Shown piece by piece: positions 8,348 through 15,862 of a DNA stretch of 18,405 bases. Position 1 is the stretch's first letter. Each line of letters opens with the position of its first letter. The position numbers were made by a program, and so were the translations under genes. The DNA is from Hyphomicrobiaceae bacterium UBA4460 (GTDB taxonomy: Bacteria; Pseudomonadota; Alphaproteobacteria; Rhizobiales; Methyloligellaceae), in NCBI GenBank assembly GCA_002390155.1, contig DGOS01000061.1, positions 1-18,405 of the forward strand. Direction: 5' to 3'. Under the pieces are notes generated by a model, which was not told the origin of the DNA, did not search any database, and worked only from the letters and a program-made list of their open reading frames with translations.

Positions 8348-9072
8348 TCGAGCCAAGCCACAACAGCGTCGACGGTCTCGACGGACGGGGCTTCGGACAG
8401 AGAAGGCCTCCTCAGCATCACGACAGGCAGGCGCATGGCACGTGCCGCGGCGATCTTGCCGTAGGAGGCATCGCCGCCGCTGTTCTTGGCGACGATGACG
8501 TCGATGCGGTGACGTTCGAGCAACGCGCGATCATCCGCCTCGCTGAAGGGCCCGCGCGCGGTAAGATAGATGGCATGAGGTACAGCAAGGGGCGGGTCGA
8601 TAGGATCGACGCTGCGCACCAGATAGGTATGTTGCGGCGCGGCCGTGAACGGCGCGATCTCTTTGCGGCCGAGCGCGAGGAACACACGCCGCGGTGCTTG
8701 CCCAAGCGCGGCAACGGCACTTGCGACGCTTCCGGCCTCGATCCATTGATCGCCGTCCATCTTCGCCCACGCCGGCCGGCGCAAGGCGAGAAAGGGGACG
8801 CCGCACGCCTCAGCCGCGCGCGCCGCGTTCTCGGAGATTATCTGCGCAAAGGGATGCGTGGCATCGACCAGCGCGCCGATCTTCTCAGCCCGCAAATATT
8901 CTATAAGCCCATCCACCCCGCCGAAGCCGCCGACACGCGTCGGCACGCCTTGCGGCAACGGCTTTGCCGTGCGTCCGGCGAGCGACAGCGTGACGGTCAA
9001 ATCTGCCCGGCCCGCGAGCGCTCCAGCCAAGACGCGGGCTTCCGTGGTGCCACCAAGAATGAGGATATTCAT
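8311..9072 (-). CDS. cobK: CobK, precorrin-6A reductase
   Basis: This 253-residue CobK/CbiJ protein is an NADPH-dependent reductase that converts precorrin-6A to precorrin-6B. Recognisable features are the N-terminal dinucleotide-binding start with GGTTEAR (residues 7-13), DATHPFA in the middle, and VAKNSGG toward the C-terminus. The ATG at 9072 fits the usual family start (a short MNILILGG leader); a longer in-frame opening would run back through cobL. It is the only minus-strand gene between cobJ and cobL. Its stop lies 37 nt inside cobJ and its start codon overlaps that of cobL by 2 nt, so any promoter of its own must lie inside cobL. The Shine-Dalgarno site is weak (AGAG). Confidence 0.94.
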   Translation of the reverse strand: MNILILGGTTEARVLAGALAGRADLTVTLSLAGRTAKPLPQGVPTRVGGFGGVDGLIEYLRAEKIGALVDATHPFAQIISENAARAAEACGVPFLALRRPAWAKMDGDQWIEAGSVASAVAALGQAPRRVFLALGRKEIAPFTAAPQHTYLVRSVDPIDPPLAVPHAIYLTARGPFSEADDRALLERHRIDVIVAKNSGGDASYGKIAAARAMRLPVVMLRRPSLSEAPSVETVDAVVAWLDHALTAAAVRGV

Positions 9073-10321
9073 GATGCGCTCTGAACCAACCATGCCGAAC
9101 CCTGCCTCATCGCCGCGCTGGCTGTCCATCATTGGGATCGGCGAGGACGGGGTGGAGGGCTTGAGCCGGGGCGCCCGCGACCTCATCGCCAACGCCGAGA
9201 TCGTGTTCGGCCACGCACGGCATCTCTCTTTGGCGCGACCCCTGATTAATGGCCAGTCCAAGCCGTGGCCATCGCCTTTCTCGCTCGCGGTGGGCGAGGT
9301 TCTGGGCATGCGGGGGCGGCAGATTTGCGTGCTCGCCTCGGGCAATCCGTTCTTCTATGGCGTCGGCGCAACTCTCGCCGGCCATGTGCCACCGGAGGAG
9401 GTCTGGGTCGTCCCGGCGCCGTCTGCCTTTAGCTTGGCGGCGGCGCGCTTGAGTTGGGCAATCCCAGAAACCACGTTGCTTTCCGTGCATGGCCGAGCCG
9501 TGGATCGTATCCGGCCGCACCTCCATCCGGGTGCGCACATTCTTGCGTTGACCTCGGACGCAGAGGGTCCGGCGACGCTCGCGCGGCTTCTGACCGAGAT
9601 TGGGTTCGGCGCTTCGAACTTGACCGTTCTCGAAGCCCTTGGCGGTGAGAGGGAACGCGTGCGCAGCGTGCGCGCCGACGCCTTCGATATCGAAGACGTG
9701 GCGGCGCTGAATACGCTGGCAATCGACGTCGTCGCGGCGTCACCGGACGCACGCATCATCGCCTACGCGCCGGGCCTTGCCGACAACCTGTTCGAGAACG
9801 ACGGACAGATCACCAAACGGGAAGTCCGGGCAATCACCCTGTCGTCGCTCGCGCCGCGGCGCAGCGAACTTCTGTGGGACGTTGGCGCGGGCGCCGGCTC
9901 CGTCGCCATCGAATGGATGCTGGCGCATCGGTCGCTCCGCGCCATTGCCATCGAAGCGCGGCCGGAGCGTGCCGCGTGCATCAGCCGCAATGCGCTCGCT
10001 TTCGGCGTTCCCGATCTTGAAGTGGTCGAGGGCGAAGCACCCGACGCGCTCGCCGGCCTCGAAGCGCCCGATGCGATCTTTATTGGCGGCGGCGCAAGTA
10101 CAACGGGTGTGTTGGATGCGTGCATCGCGGCGCTGAAGCCGGGTGGCCGCCTTGTTGCCAACGCCGTCACACTTGAGACCGAATCTGAATTTATCGCCCT
10201 GCACGCGCTGCGCGGTGGCGAGCTCACACGCGCGGCGATATCGAGAGCCGACCGAGTCGGCGGCAAGACAGGATGGCGGCCGGCACTGCCGGTCACACAA
10301 TGGGTTTGGAGAAAGACATGA
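9071..10321 (+). CDS. cobL: CobL, precorrin-6Y C5,15-methyltransferase (decarboxylating)
   Basis: This 416-residue two-domain enzyme converts precorrin-6B to precorrin-8X by methylating C5 and C15 and decarboxylating the C12 acetate. The CbiE-like domain spans about residues 15-215, with IGIGEDGVEGL, VLASGNPFFYG, and the PAPSAFSLAAARL segment. The CbiT-like domain spans about 225-416, with the SAM motif WDVGAGAGS (269-277) and IFIGGGA. The ATG codons at 9071 and 9074 both fit GAGG at 9061-9064, with spacings of 6 and 9 nt; an ATG at 9092 lacks a ribosome site. The first codon overlaps the cobK start on the other strand. The gene overlaps cobE by 4 nt. Confidence 0.93.
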   Translation: MMRSEPTMPNPASSPRWLSIIGIGEDGVEGLSRGARDLIANAEIVFGHARHLSLARPLINGQSKPWPSPFSLAVGEVLGMRGRQICVLASGNPFFYGVGATLAGHVPPEEVWVVPAPSAFSLAAARLSWAIPETTLLSVHGRAVDRIRPHLHPGAHILALTSDAEGPATLARLLTEIGFGASNLTVLEALGGERERVRSVRADAFDIEDVAALNTLAIDVVAASPDARIIAYAPGLADNLFENDGQITKREVRAITLSSLAPRRSELLWDVGAGAGSVAIEWMLAHRSLRAIAIEARPERAACISRNALAFGVPDLEVVEGEAPDALAGLEAPDAIFIGGGASTTGVLDACIAALKPGGRLVANAVTLETESEFIALHALRGGELTRAAISRADRVGGKTGWRPALPVTQWVWRKT

Positions 10322-10704
10322 TTGTTGCGGGGATCGGCTGCAAGCGGGGCACGACAGTGGAGGAGGTCGAGGCGGCGATCGACGCGGCCCTCGCGGCGGC
10401 TGACGAGACACGCGAAGCCATCGAGATCATCGCCACCTCCGACGGGAAGGGCAGCGAAACCGGCATCATCGAGGCGGCCGCGGCGCGCGGTGTCCAACTC
10501 GTTCTGGTGAAGCCAGCCGCCTTGGAAGCGGCAGGCCCACGCACGCAAAGTTCATCGCCCCGTGTGAAGGAGCTCTTCGGCGTTCCTTCCGTGGCGGAGG
10601 CCGCGGCGCTAGCGGCTGCGGGCCCCGACGCGGCGCTGCTCGTGCCACGCATCGTTGTCGGTCCCGCCACTTGCGCGTTGGCGGGCCACAAGGACGGCGC
10701 GTGA
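10318..10704 (+). CDS. cobE: CobE, CbiG C-terminal-like cobalamin biosynthesis protein
   Basis: This 128-residue protein matches CobE and the C-terminal domain of CbiG. The N-terminal GIGCKRGTT motif and central [10 protein letters not shown] stretch are typical. CobE is required for B12 synthesis in aerobic-pathway organisms, but its exact activity is not well established. In CbiG the full-length protein opens the lactone and releases the two-carbon unit; only the C-terminal half is represented here. The ATG at 10318 overlaps the cobL stop as ATGA and the gene ends in a GTGA overlap with cobM. The pairing with cobM and the nearby cbiD is consistent with action around precorrin-4 to precorrin-6A. 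Confidence 0.88.
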   Translation: MIVAGIGCKRGTTVEEVEAAIDAALAAADETREAIEIIATSDGKGSETGIIEAAAARGVQLVLVKPAALEAAGPRTQSSSPRVKELFGVPSVAEAAALAAAGPDAALLVPRIVVGPATCALAGHKDGA

Positions 10705-11462
10705 CCGTCCACTTCATCGGGGCTGGTCCAGGCGCGGCCGACCTCATTACGCTGCGCGGGCGCGATCTTCTGGCGCGCTGTCCGGTCTGCCTCTACGCCG
10801 GATCGATTGTTTCGAAGGACATGCTGGCCCACTGCCCACCAGATGCGCGGCTCGTAGATACGGCGCCGCTATCGCTGGATGAGATCGAAGCGGAGTACAC
10901 CGCCGCGCACGAGGCGGGACAGGACGTGGCGCGGCTTCACTCGGGCGACATATCCGTGTTCAGCGCCGTCGCCGAGCAGATGCGCCGGCTCGATGCGCGC
11001 GGCATTCCCTATACGCTGACGCCGGGCGTGCCGTCCTTCGCCGCCGCCGCTGCGGTGCTGCATCGCGAACTCACCGTGCCGGAAGTGGCGCAGAGCGTGG
11101 TGCTGACCCGCGTGCCGGGACGCGCATCGCGCATGCCCGACGGCGAGACGTTGGAAGCGTTCGCCGCGACGGGTGCAACGCTCGCCATCCATCTGGCTAT
11201 CCACGCACTCGACAATGTGGTGGAGACATTGCTGCCGCTCTATGGCGCGGACTGCCCCGTCGCGGTGGTGGCGCATGTCAGCCAGCCGCAACAGCGCATC
11301 GTTCGCGGCACACTCGGCGACATTTGTGCAGCACTCGCAGGCGATCCCATCGAACGCACCGCGCTGATTCTGGTAGGACGCGCGTTAGCAGCCGAAGATT
11401 TTCGGGAGAGCGCGCTCTACGATCCGGACTATCGACGCCGCTACCGGGAAGGTCCGGCATGA
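10701..11462 (+). CDS. cobM: CobM, precorrin-4 C11-methyltransferase
   Basis: This 253-residue tetrapyrrole methylase transfers a methyl group from SAM to C11 of precorrin-4, giving precorrin-5. Motifs are [16 protein letters not shown] near the start, [25 protein letters not shown], and the CobM/CbiF-type [12 protein letters not shown] segment. The GTG at 10701 was chosen because it forms a GTGA overlap with the cobE stop and gives the family length; an upstream in-frame ATG at 10671 would add ten residues inside cobE. Its last 22 nt overlap the end of cbiD on the opposite strand. Confidence 0.93.
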   Translation: MTVHFIGAGPGAADLITLRGRDLLARCPVCLYAGSIVSKDMLAHCPPDARLVDTAPLSLDEIEAEYTAAHEAGQDVARLHSGDISVFSAVAEQMRRLDARGIPYTLTPGVPSFAAAAAVLHRELTVPEVAQSVVLTRVPGRASRMPDGETLEAFAATGATLAIHLAIHALDNVVETLLPLYGADCPVAVVAHVSQPQQRIVRGTLGDICAALAGDPIERTALILVGRALAAEDFRESALYDPDYRRRYREGPA

Positions 11463-12547
11463 GGACACGGCGCCTGGCCCACGAGTTCGCCTTGACGGTC
11501 GAACACCACGACTTCGATCTCAACGGGCTTGCCGGCCACGACGCCGGATGCGGTCTCCTGCGCGGCGCGCGCAACCGCATCGCCAAGCGCGATACCTTCG
11601 GTGCGCGCATGATCGAAAGCCTCCGCCGCCGTGTTGGATGCGCGGATGCGCTGACACGCCTCGTCCGAGCCGCCGGCCCGCGCGGCAAGCTCGCCAAGCA
11701 TGTCGAGATCGACGCTGCCGCGCTTGGAGTGGAGATCGAGCAAGCCTTGGGCGAGCTTCGTCATCTTGCCCACGCCGCCCGCAATCGTGACGCGCGGCAC
11801 GGGATGGGTCTTTACGTATTTAAGCGTGCCGCCGACGAAATCGCCCATGTCGATGAGCGCCGTCTCGGGCAGGCCGTACATATTTTGCACGGCGGCCTCA
11901 GACGTCGATCCGGTGGAAGCCGCGATGTGGTCAAGTCCGCAGGCAAGCGCCACGTCGATACCGCGATGAATCGAATGGATCCACGCCGAGCAGGAGTACG
12001 GCACGACAATGCCGGTGGTGCCGAGGATCGACAGCCCGCCGACAATGCCGAGCCGGCCGTTCAGCGTCTTCTCGGCGAGCGCGGCTCCGTTCGGCACGGC
12101 GATCTCCACTTCAACATCGCCCGCGTCATGAAGCGCGGTCGCGACCTCGGTGATGGCATCGCGGATCATTTGGCGGGGCACGGGATTGATCGCCGGTTCG
12201 CCGGGCGGAATAGCAAGCCCGGGCCGCGTCACCGTGCCGACGCCCTCGCCGGCACAGAACGTCACGCCGCTTTCGGGTGCACCGGGCTGGACCGTCGCCA
12301 GGATCAACGCGCCATGGGTGACGTCGGGATCATCGCCGGCGTCCTTGACCACGCCCGCGGTGGCGGCGCGGTTGCCGCGCGCCGTAGCCGCGAGGGCAAA
12401 AGCGGGCCTCTGACCGCCCGGCAGTCCGATCTCGACGGGGTCGGGGAATTCGCCCGTCAGCAGCCCCGCATACGCCGCCTTGGCGGCGGCGGCGGCACAA
12501 GCGCCAGTGGTCCAGCCCTTGCGGAGCGGGCGGGCGGTCTCATCCAT
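11441..12547 (-). CDS. cbiD: CbiD, (cobalt-)precorrin-5B C1-methyltransferase
   Basis: This 368-residue protein is CbiD. In the anaerobic pathway it methylates C1 of cobalt-precorrin-5B using SAM. Features include [16 protein letters not shown] from residue 10, [24 protein letters not shown], and the [12 protein letters not shown] stretch. Here it sits in an oxygen-type cluster with CobG and CobN and without CobF, the usual aerobic C1-methyltransferase. It probably fills the CobF role on a cobalt-free substrate. The ATG at 12547 fits homology; an in-frame GTG at 12583 would add 12 residues and almost abut cobB. The stop lies 22 nt inside cobM. Fifty nt separate its start from divergent cobB. 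Confidence 0.94.
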   Translation of the reverse strand: MDETARPLRKGWTTGACAAAAAKAAYAGLLTGEFPDPVEIGLPGGQRPAFALAATARGNRAATAGVVKDAGDDPDVTHGALILATVQPGAPESGVTFCAGEGVGTVTRPGLAIPPGEPAINPVPRQMIRDAITEVATALHDAGDVEVEIAVPNGAALAEKTLNGRLGIVGGLSILGTTGIVVPYSCSAWIHSIHRGIDVALACGLDHIAASTGSTSEAAVQNMYGLPETALIDMGDFVGGTLKYVKTHPVPRVTIAGGVGKMTKLAQGLLDLHSKRGSVDLDMLGELAARAGGSDEACQRIRASNTAAEAFDHARTEGIALGDAVARAAQETASGVVAGKPVEIEVVVFDRQGELVGQAPCPHAGPSR

Positions 12548-12597
12548 GCTCTTGGCTATAGAGCGCCGGAGCCCTCCCGTCACGCGGGGAGAGCCTC
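12548..12597. promoter_or_regulatory. 50-nt divergent cbiD/cobB spacer
   Basis: This is the only sequence between the divergent starts of cbiD and cobB. It contains the inverted repeat GCTCT-N7-AGAGC (12548-12564) next to the cbiD start, and a GGGGAGAG ribosome site for cobB around 12587-12594. TATAG within the repeat could serve as a -10-like element for cbiD, but no convincing -35 is visible. If transcripts start here, leaders must be very short; otherwise promoters lie inside the flanking genes. Confidence 0.3.
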
Positions 12598-13914
12598 ATG
12601 AGCGCGACGAGCGCGCCCGCTCTGATCGTCGGGTCCCACCGGTCCGGGGCCGGAAAGACCACGGTCACCCTGGCGCTACTCGCCGGCCTTCGCCGCCGGG
12701 GGCGTCGCGTGCGGGCTGCGAAGACCGGCCCGGACTATATCGACCCGGCCTTCCACGCCGCGGCGACGGGCCGAGACAGTGTCAATCTCGATAGCTGGGC
12801 CATGGGGCCGGGGTTGCTCGATGCGCTGATGGGCGAGGCGACGGCGGGGTGCGATATCGCCGTCATCGAGGGCGTCATGGGCCTGTTCGATGGGGTCGGC
12901 AGTGCGGGCACGGGAGCCACGGCGGATCTCGCCGCGCGCTTTTCGCTGCCGGTGATCCTGGTGATCGATGCCTCCGGCCAATCGCAGTCCGCAGCGGCGC
13001 TGCTACGCGGCTTCGCCAGCCACGATCCGAACGTGCGCATTGCCGGCGTCATTCTCAATCGTGTCGCAAGTGACCGCCACGCGCGGTTTCTGAGCCAAGC
13101 CATCGGCGCTTTGGAGATTCCGATCTTCGGCGTGTTGCCGCGCGATGAGACGATCGCCCTGCCGTCGCGGCATCTTGGGTTGGTGCAGGCGCGCGAGCAC
13201 GACAACCTCGACGCCACGCTCGATGCGCTAGGGCAATTGGCGGCGCAGCATCTCGATCTCGATGCGATTGCGTCTTGCGCCACGCCGCCGCATATTGCGG
13301 GAAACGGGTCGGCGATCGCGTTGCCGCCGCCCGGTGCGCGCATCGCGCTCGCGCAGGACGCCGCGTTCACGTTTCTTTATCCGCACATTGTTCGAGGCTG
13401 GCGGCAACACGGCGCGGAGATCGTACCGTTTTCACCGCTTGCCGACGAAGGTCCCGACGACACTTGCGATGCCTGCTGGCTCCCGGGCGGTTATCCGGAG
13501 CTGCACGCGGGCGCGCTCGCAGCAAGAAACACATTCAAGACGCAGCTTGCCGCGTTCGCCAAGACGCGTCCCGTGCACGGCGAGTGCGGCGGATACATGG
13601 TTCTCGGAGAAGCGCTGATCGATGCGGACGGCGAGCGGCATGCCATGACGGGCCTGTTGGGCCATTCGACAAGCTTCGCAGAGCGCAAGCTTCACCTCGG
13701 CTATCGCGAGGCGCGGCTTCTGTACGACTGTGCGCTCGGCAAAAATGGCGCTGAGGTGCGCGGTCATGAATTCCACTATGCGAGCGTGACGGAAACCGGG
13801 AACGATACGCCATTGGCCGAGATGTTCGATGGCGAAGGCAACGAGCTCGGCCCCGCTGGTGGACGGCGCGGCCACGTTACCGGCACGTTCTTTCACGCCA
13901 TCGCCGTAGGCTAG
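12598..13914 (+). CDS. cobB: CobB, hydrogenobyrinate/cobyrinate a,c-diamide synthase
   Basis: This 438-residue glutamine amidotransferase uses ATP and glutamine to amidate the a and c acetate side chains, most likely of hydrogenobyrinic acid given the CobN chelatase. The N-terminal dethiobiotin-synthetase-like ATPase domain has the P-loop GSHRSGAGKTT (12-22) and KTGPDYIDP. The C-terminal class I (triad) amidotransferase domain has the nucleophile C330 in GECGGYM and the GHEFHYAS motif with H390 and H393. The ATG at 12598 follows a GGGGAGAG site. The product is the direct substrate of the CobN complex. The gene is convergent with cobT, with 17 nt between stops and no terminator hairpin visible there. 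Confidence 0.94.
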   Translation: MSATSAPALIVGSHRSGAGKTTVTLALLAGLRRRGRRVRAAKTGPDYIDPAFHAAATGRDSVNLDSWAMGPGLLDALMGEATAGCDIAVIEGVMGLFDGVGSAGTGATADLAARFSLPVILVIDASGQSQSAAALLRGFASHDPNVRIAGVILNRVASDRHARFLSQAIGALEIPIFGVLPRDETIALPSRHLGLVQAREHDNLDATLDALGQLAAQHLDLDAIASCATPPHIAGNGSAIALPPPGARIALAQDAAFTFLYPHIVRGWRQHGAEIVPFSPLADEGPDDTCDACWLPGGYPELHAGALAARNTFKTQLAAFAKTRPVHGECGGYMVLGEALIDADGERHAMTGLLGHSTSFAERKLHLGYREARLLYDCALGKNGAEVRGHEFHYASVTETGNDTPLAEMFDGEGNELGPAGGRRGHVTGTFFHAIAVG

Positions 13915-13931
13915 CTCACGCGTCTTTGTCT

Positions 13932-14948
13932 TCAGACTTGTTTGTCGGAGACTTGTGCCTCTTCGAATGTCGCCATGCCGGTGTGGCAAGCGAGCGCGGC
14001 GCGCAGCACCAGCACCGCAACGGCGGCGCCGGAACCTTCGCCAAGACGCATGCCGAGATCGAGCAGTGGCGTCATACCAAGCTCGCGCAACAGAAGACAA
14101 TGTCCGGCCTCGGCTGACACATGTCCGACATGGGCATGATCGAGCGCATCGGCGCGCAACGCCTTGAGCGGTGCGACCGCCGCTGTGGAAACGAAGCCGT
14201 CGATCAGCACGGGGATAGCATTGTGACGCGCGGCAAGACACGCGCCGAACATGGCAGCGAGCTCGCGGCCGCCGAGCGCCGCTGCCGCGTGCAGAGGATC
14301 TGCAATTGCGCCGGAATGACGCTGCAATGCGCGCTCAATGACGTCGCGTTTTCGTTTGAGCCCAGCATCGTCGACGCCCGTGCCGGTTCCGGCAAAGCGC
14401 GCCCCGCCACCGAACAGCGCGCCTGAAAGCGCCGCCGCCGCCGTGGTGTTGCCGATGCCCATTTCGCCAAGGACGAGCAAGTCGGCGGCCGCCGGCACAG
14501 CCTCGTAGCCGGCCGAAACCGCCTCCAGAAATTCAGCCTCAGCCATGGCGGGGCCTTCGGTGAAGTCGGCCGTGGGCGTGTCGAGCGACAGCGGCATCAC
14601 CCGCAAGTTTGCTTTCGCTTCCCGGGCAAGCTGATTGATCGCAGCGCCTTCGGCCGCGAAATTCGCCACCATCTGCGCCGTCACCTCGGCCGGATAGGCG
14701 GAGACCCCTTGCGCTGTGACCCCATGATTGCCGGCGAAAACCAGGATCTCGACCACCTCGAGCCGCGGCGGGTTCTGCCCCTGCCAAGCCGCCAGCCAGG
14801 CGGTGAGGTCCTCAAGACGGCCGAGGCTGCCAGGCGGCTTGGTCAGCTGCGCCTCACGCCCCGCCACCTGGTCCGCCACCTCATGGTTGGCCGCAGGCAG
14901 GTCCGACACGGCGGCGCGCAGATCATCGATGGAAGAAAACTTCGGCAT
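13932..14948 (-). CDS. cobT: CobT, nicotinate-nucleotide-dimethylbenzimidazole phosphoribosyltransferase
   Basis: This 338-residue enzyme makes alpha-ribazole 5'-phosphate from nicotinate mononucleotide and 5,6-dimethylbenzimidazole, the lower-ligand precursor. Motifs are LTKPPGSLGRLE near residue 35, VFAGNHGVTAQGVSAYP, GEMGIGNTTAAAAL, GTGTGVDD, and RLGEGSGA containing the predicted catalytic E304, which corresponds to E317 of Salmonella CobT. In P. denitrificans naming this is CobU; it is not the cobaltochelatase subunit also called CobT. It is transcribed convergently with cobB and divergently from cobS, which uses its product after dephosphorylation (or directly as the phosphate). Confidence 0.95.
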   Translation of the reverse strand: MPKFSSIDDLRAAVSDLPAANHEVADQVAGREAQLTKPPGSLGRLEDLTAWLAAWQGQNPPRLEVVEILVFAGNHGVTAQGVSAYPAEVTAQMVANFAAEGAAINQLAREAKANLRVMPLSLDTPTADFTEGPAMAEAEFLEAVSAGYEAVPAAADLLVLGEMGIGNTTAAAALSGALFGGGARFAGTGTGVDDAGLKRKRDVIERALQRHSGAIADPLHAAAALGGRELAAMFGACLAARHNAIPVLIDGFVSTAAVAPLKALRADALDHAHVGHVSAEAGHCLLLRELGMTPLLDLGMRLGEGSGAAVAVLVLRAALACHTGMATFEEAQVSDKQV

Positions 14949-14998
14949 TTCAGCGTAGTGTCCCGTTGACGCTGTGAACGAAAAGGAGATGGACGGGA
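14949..14998. promoter_or_regulatory. 50-nt divergent cobT/cobS spacer with dyad
   Basis: This spacer holds a dyad: CAGCGT (14951-14956) and ACGCTG (14969-14974) separated by 12 nt, with outer TTC and GAA arms after a 2-nt bulge. AAGGAG at 14983-14988 is the cobS ribosome site. TTGAC at 14966-14970 looks like a -35 element, but the matching -10 position would fall within the cobS ribosome site, so a standard promoter for cobS is unlikely here. The dyad could be an operator shared by both genes or chance. Confidence 0.3.
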
Positions 14999-15736
14999 AT
15001 GGGCGGCATTAGCACGGACCTCAGGACGGGCCTAGCCTTTTGCACGCGGCTGCCGATTGCCGCGCCCCCGAACGCAAATCTCGGCGAGGCGGTCTGGACC
15101 TTCCCGCTCGCCGGCCTCCTGGTCGGCGCGGTCGCGGCGCTCGTCTATTGGCTGACCTCGCCGCTTGGGTCGTTTGTCGCCGCCACGCTTGGCATCGCTG
15201 CCGCCACGCTGTTGACCGGCTGCCTCCATGAAGACGGCCTTGCCGACACAGCAGACGGCTTCGGCGGCGGCGCGACAAAGGCGCGCAAGCTCGAGATCAT
15301 GCACGACAGCCGCAGCGGCGCCTTTGGCGTCACGGCGCTCATTCTCTCCTTCATGTTGCGGGCGGGCGCCATTGCAAGCCTCGCCGCCCCGGCACCCGTC
15401 GCGGCGGCACTGATCGCGGCGCATATGGGTGCCCGCGCGGTAATGCCGCTGTTCATGTCGATGCTCCCGCAGGCTCGCCTGGATGGGCTTTCGGCAAGCA
15501 TTGGCACGCCCCAAAGGGGGCCCGTCGTCATCGCCGTCGCACTTGGCGGTTTCGCCCTCGTACTTTGCCTTGGCCTCGGCGCAGGGCTGATCGCCGCGGC
15601 ACTCGTAGCGCTCGTTCTGCTGGGCCTGGTGCGCCTTGCCCGCGAGCAAATTGGCGGGCAGACCGGCGACGTGATCGGCGCCCTGGAGCAGGCTGCCGAG
15701 ATTGTGATCTTGCTGACCGCCGCGGCCCTGCTATGA
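14999..15736 (+). CDS. cobS: CobS, adenosylcobinamide-GDP ribazoletransferase
   Basis: This 245-residue polytopic inner-membrane enzyme joins adenosylcobinamide-GDP with alpha-ribazole (or its phosphate) to give adenosylcobalamin (phosphate). The family signature is clear: LHEDGLADTADGFGGG from residue 76 (E78, D79, D83, D86) and IMHDSRSGAFG (D103), acidic residues expected to bind Mg2+. Hydrophobic segments lie near residues 33-55, 58-75, 108-150, 170-205 and 225-245. The synonym in P. denitrificans naming is CobV; it is unrelated to the AAA+ chelatase subunit CobS. The ATG at 14999 has AAGGAG 10 nt upstream. It is the last recognisable B12 gene in the window. Confidence 0.94.
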   Translation: MGGISTDLRTGLAFCTRLPIAAPPNANLGEAVWTFPLAGLLVGAVAALVYWLTSPLGSFVAATLGIAAATLLTGCLHEDGLADTADGFGGGATKARKLEIMHDSRSGAFGVTALILSFMLRAGAIASLAAPAPVAAALIAAHMGARAVMPLFMSMLPQARLDGLSASIGTPQRGPVVIAVALGGFALVLCLGLGAGLIAAALVALVLLGLVRLAREQIGGQTGDVIGALEQAAEIVILLTAAALL

Positions 15737-15862
15737 GAGGCCGCGAGGCGTTATGGTGACTGAATAGATAACGACGCTGTAACGGGCCGGAAACGGCCTT
15801 GTGCTAGAGTCCCCGTAGAACACAAGAGCCCATCAGGCTCGAGAACTGCAGGGAGTATTGTC
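15737..15862 (+). promoter_or_regulatory. Intergenic region with two small hairpins upstream of the secreted-protein gene
   Basis: This 126-nt gap marks the end of the B12 cluster. It contains GGCCG-GAAA-CGGCC (15785-15798), a stable tetraloop hairpin followed by only TT, so at best a weak terminator for cobS. A second hairpin GAGCC-CATCA-GGCTC (15826-15840) lies just before the GGGAG ribosome site (15851-15855) of the next gene. A promoter for the secreted-protein gene presumably lies here, but I see no convincing -35/-10 pair. Confidence 0.35.

Noticed and set aside
8344..9084. 246-codon plus-strand open frame that starts in an ATGA overlap with the cobJ stop
   Set aside because: The overlap looks like a coupled gene, but the frame is wholly antisense to cobK and its translation has no recognisable domain.
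11324..12601. 425-codon plus-strand open frame covering cbiD
   Set aside because: It is antisense to the clear CbiD coding sequence, rich in Arg/Gly/Ala/His with no family motif, and is the usual shadow frame of high-GC DNA.
14966..14994. TTGAC as the -35 element of a cobS promoter
   Set aside because: The matching -10 would overlap the cobS ribosome-binding site, leaving no usable leader.
15785..15800. GGCCG-GAAA-CGGCC hairpin as a cobS terminator
   Set aside because: A stable stem but with only two T residues after it; kept only as part of the intergenic description.
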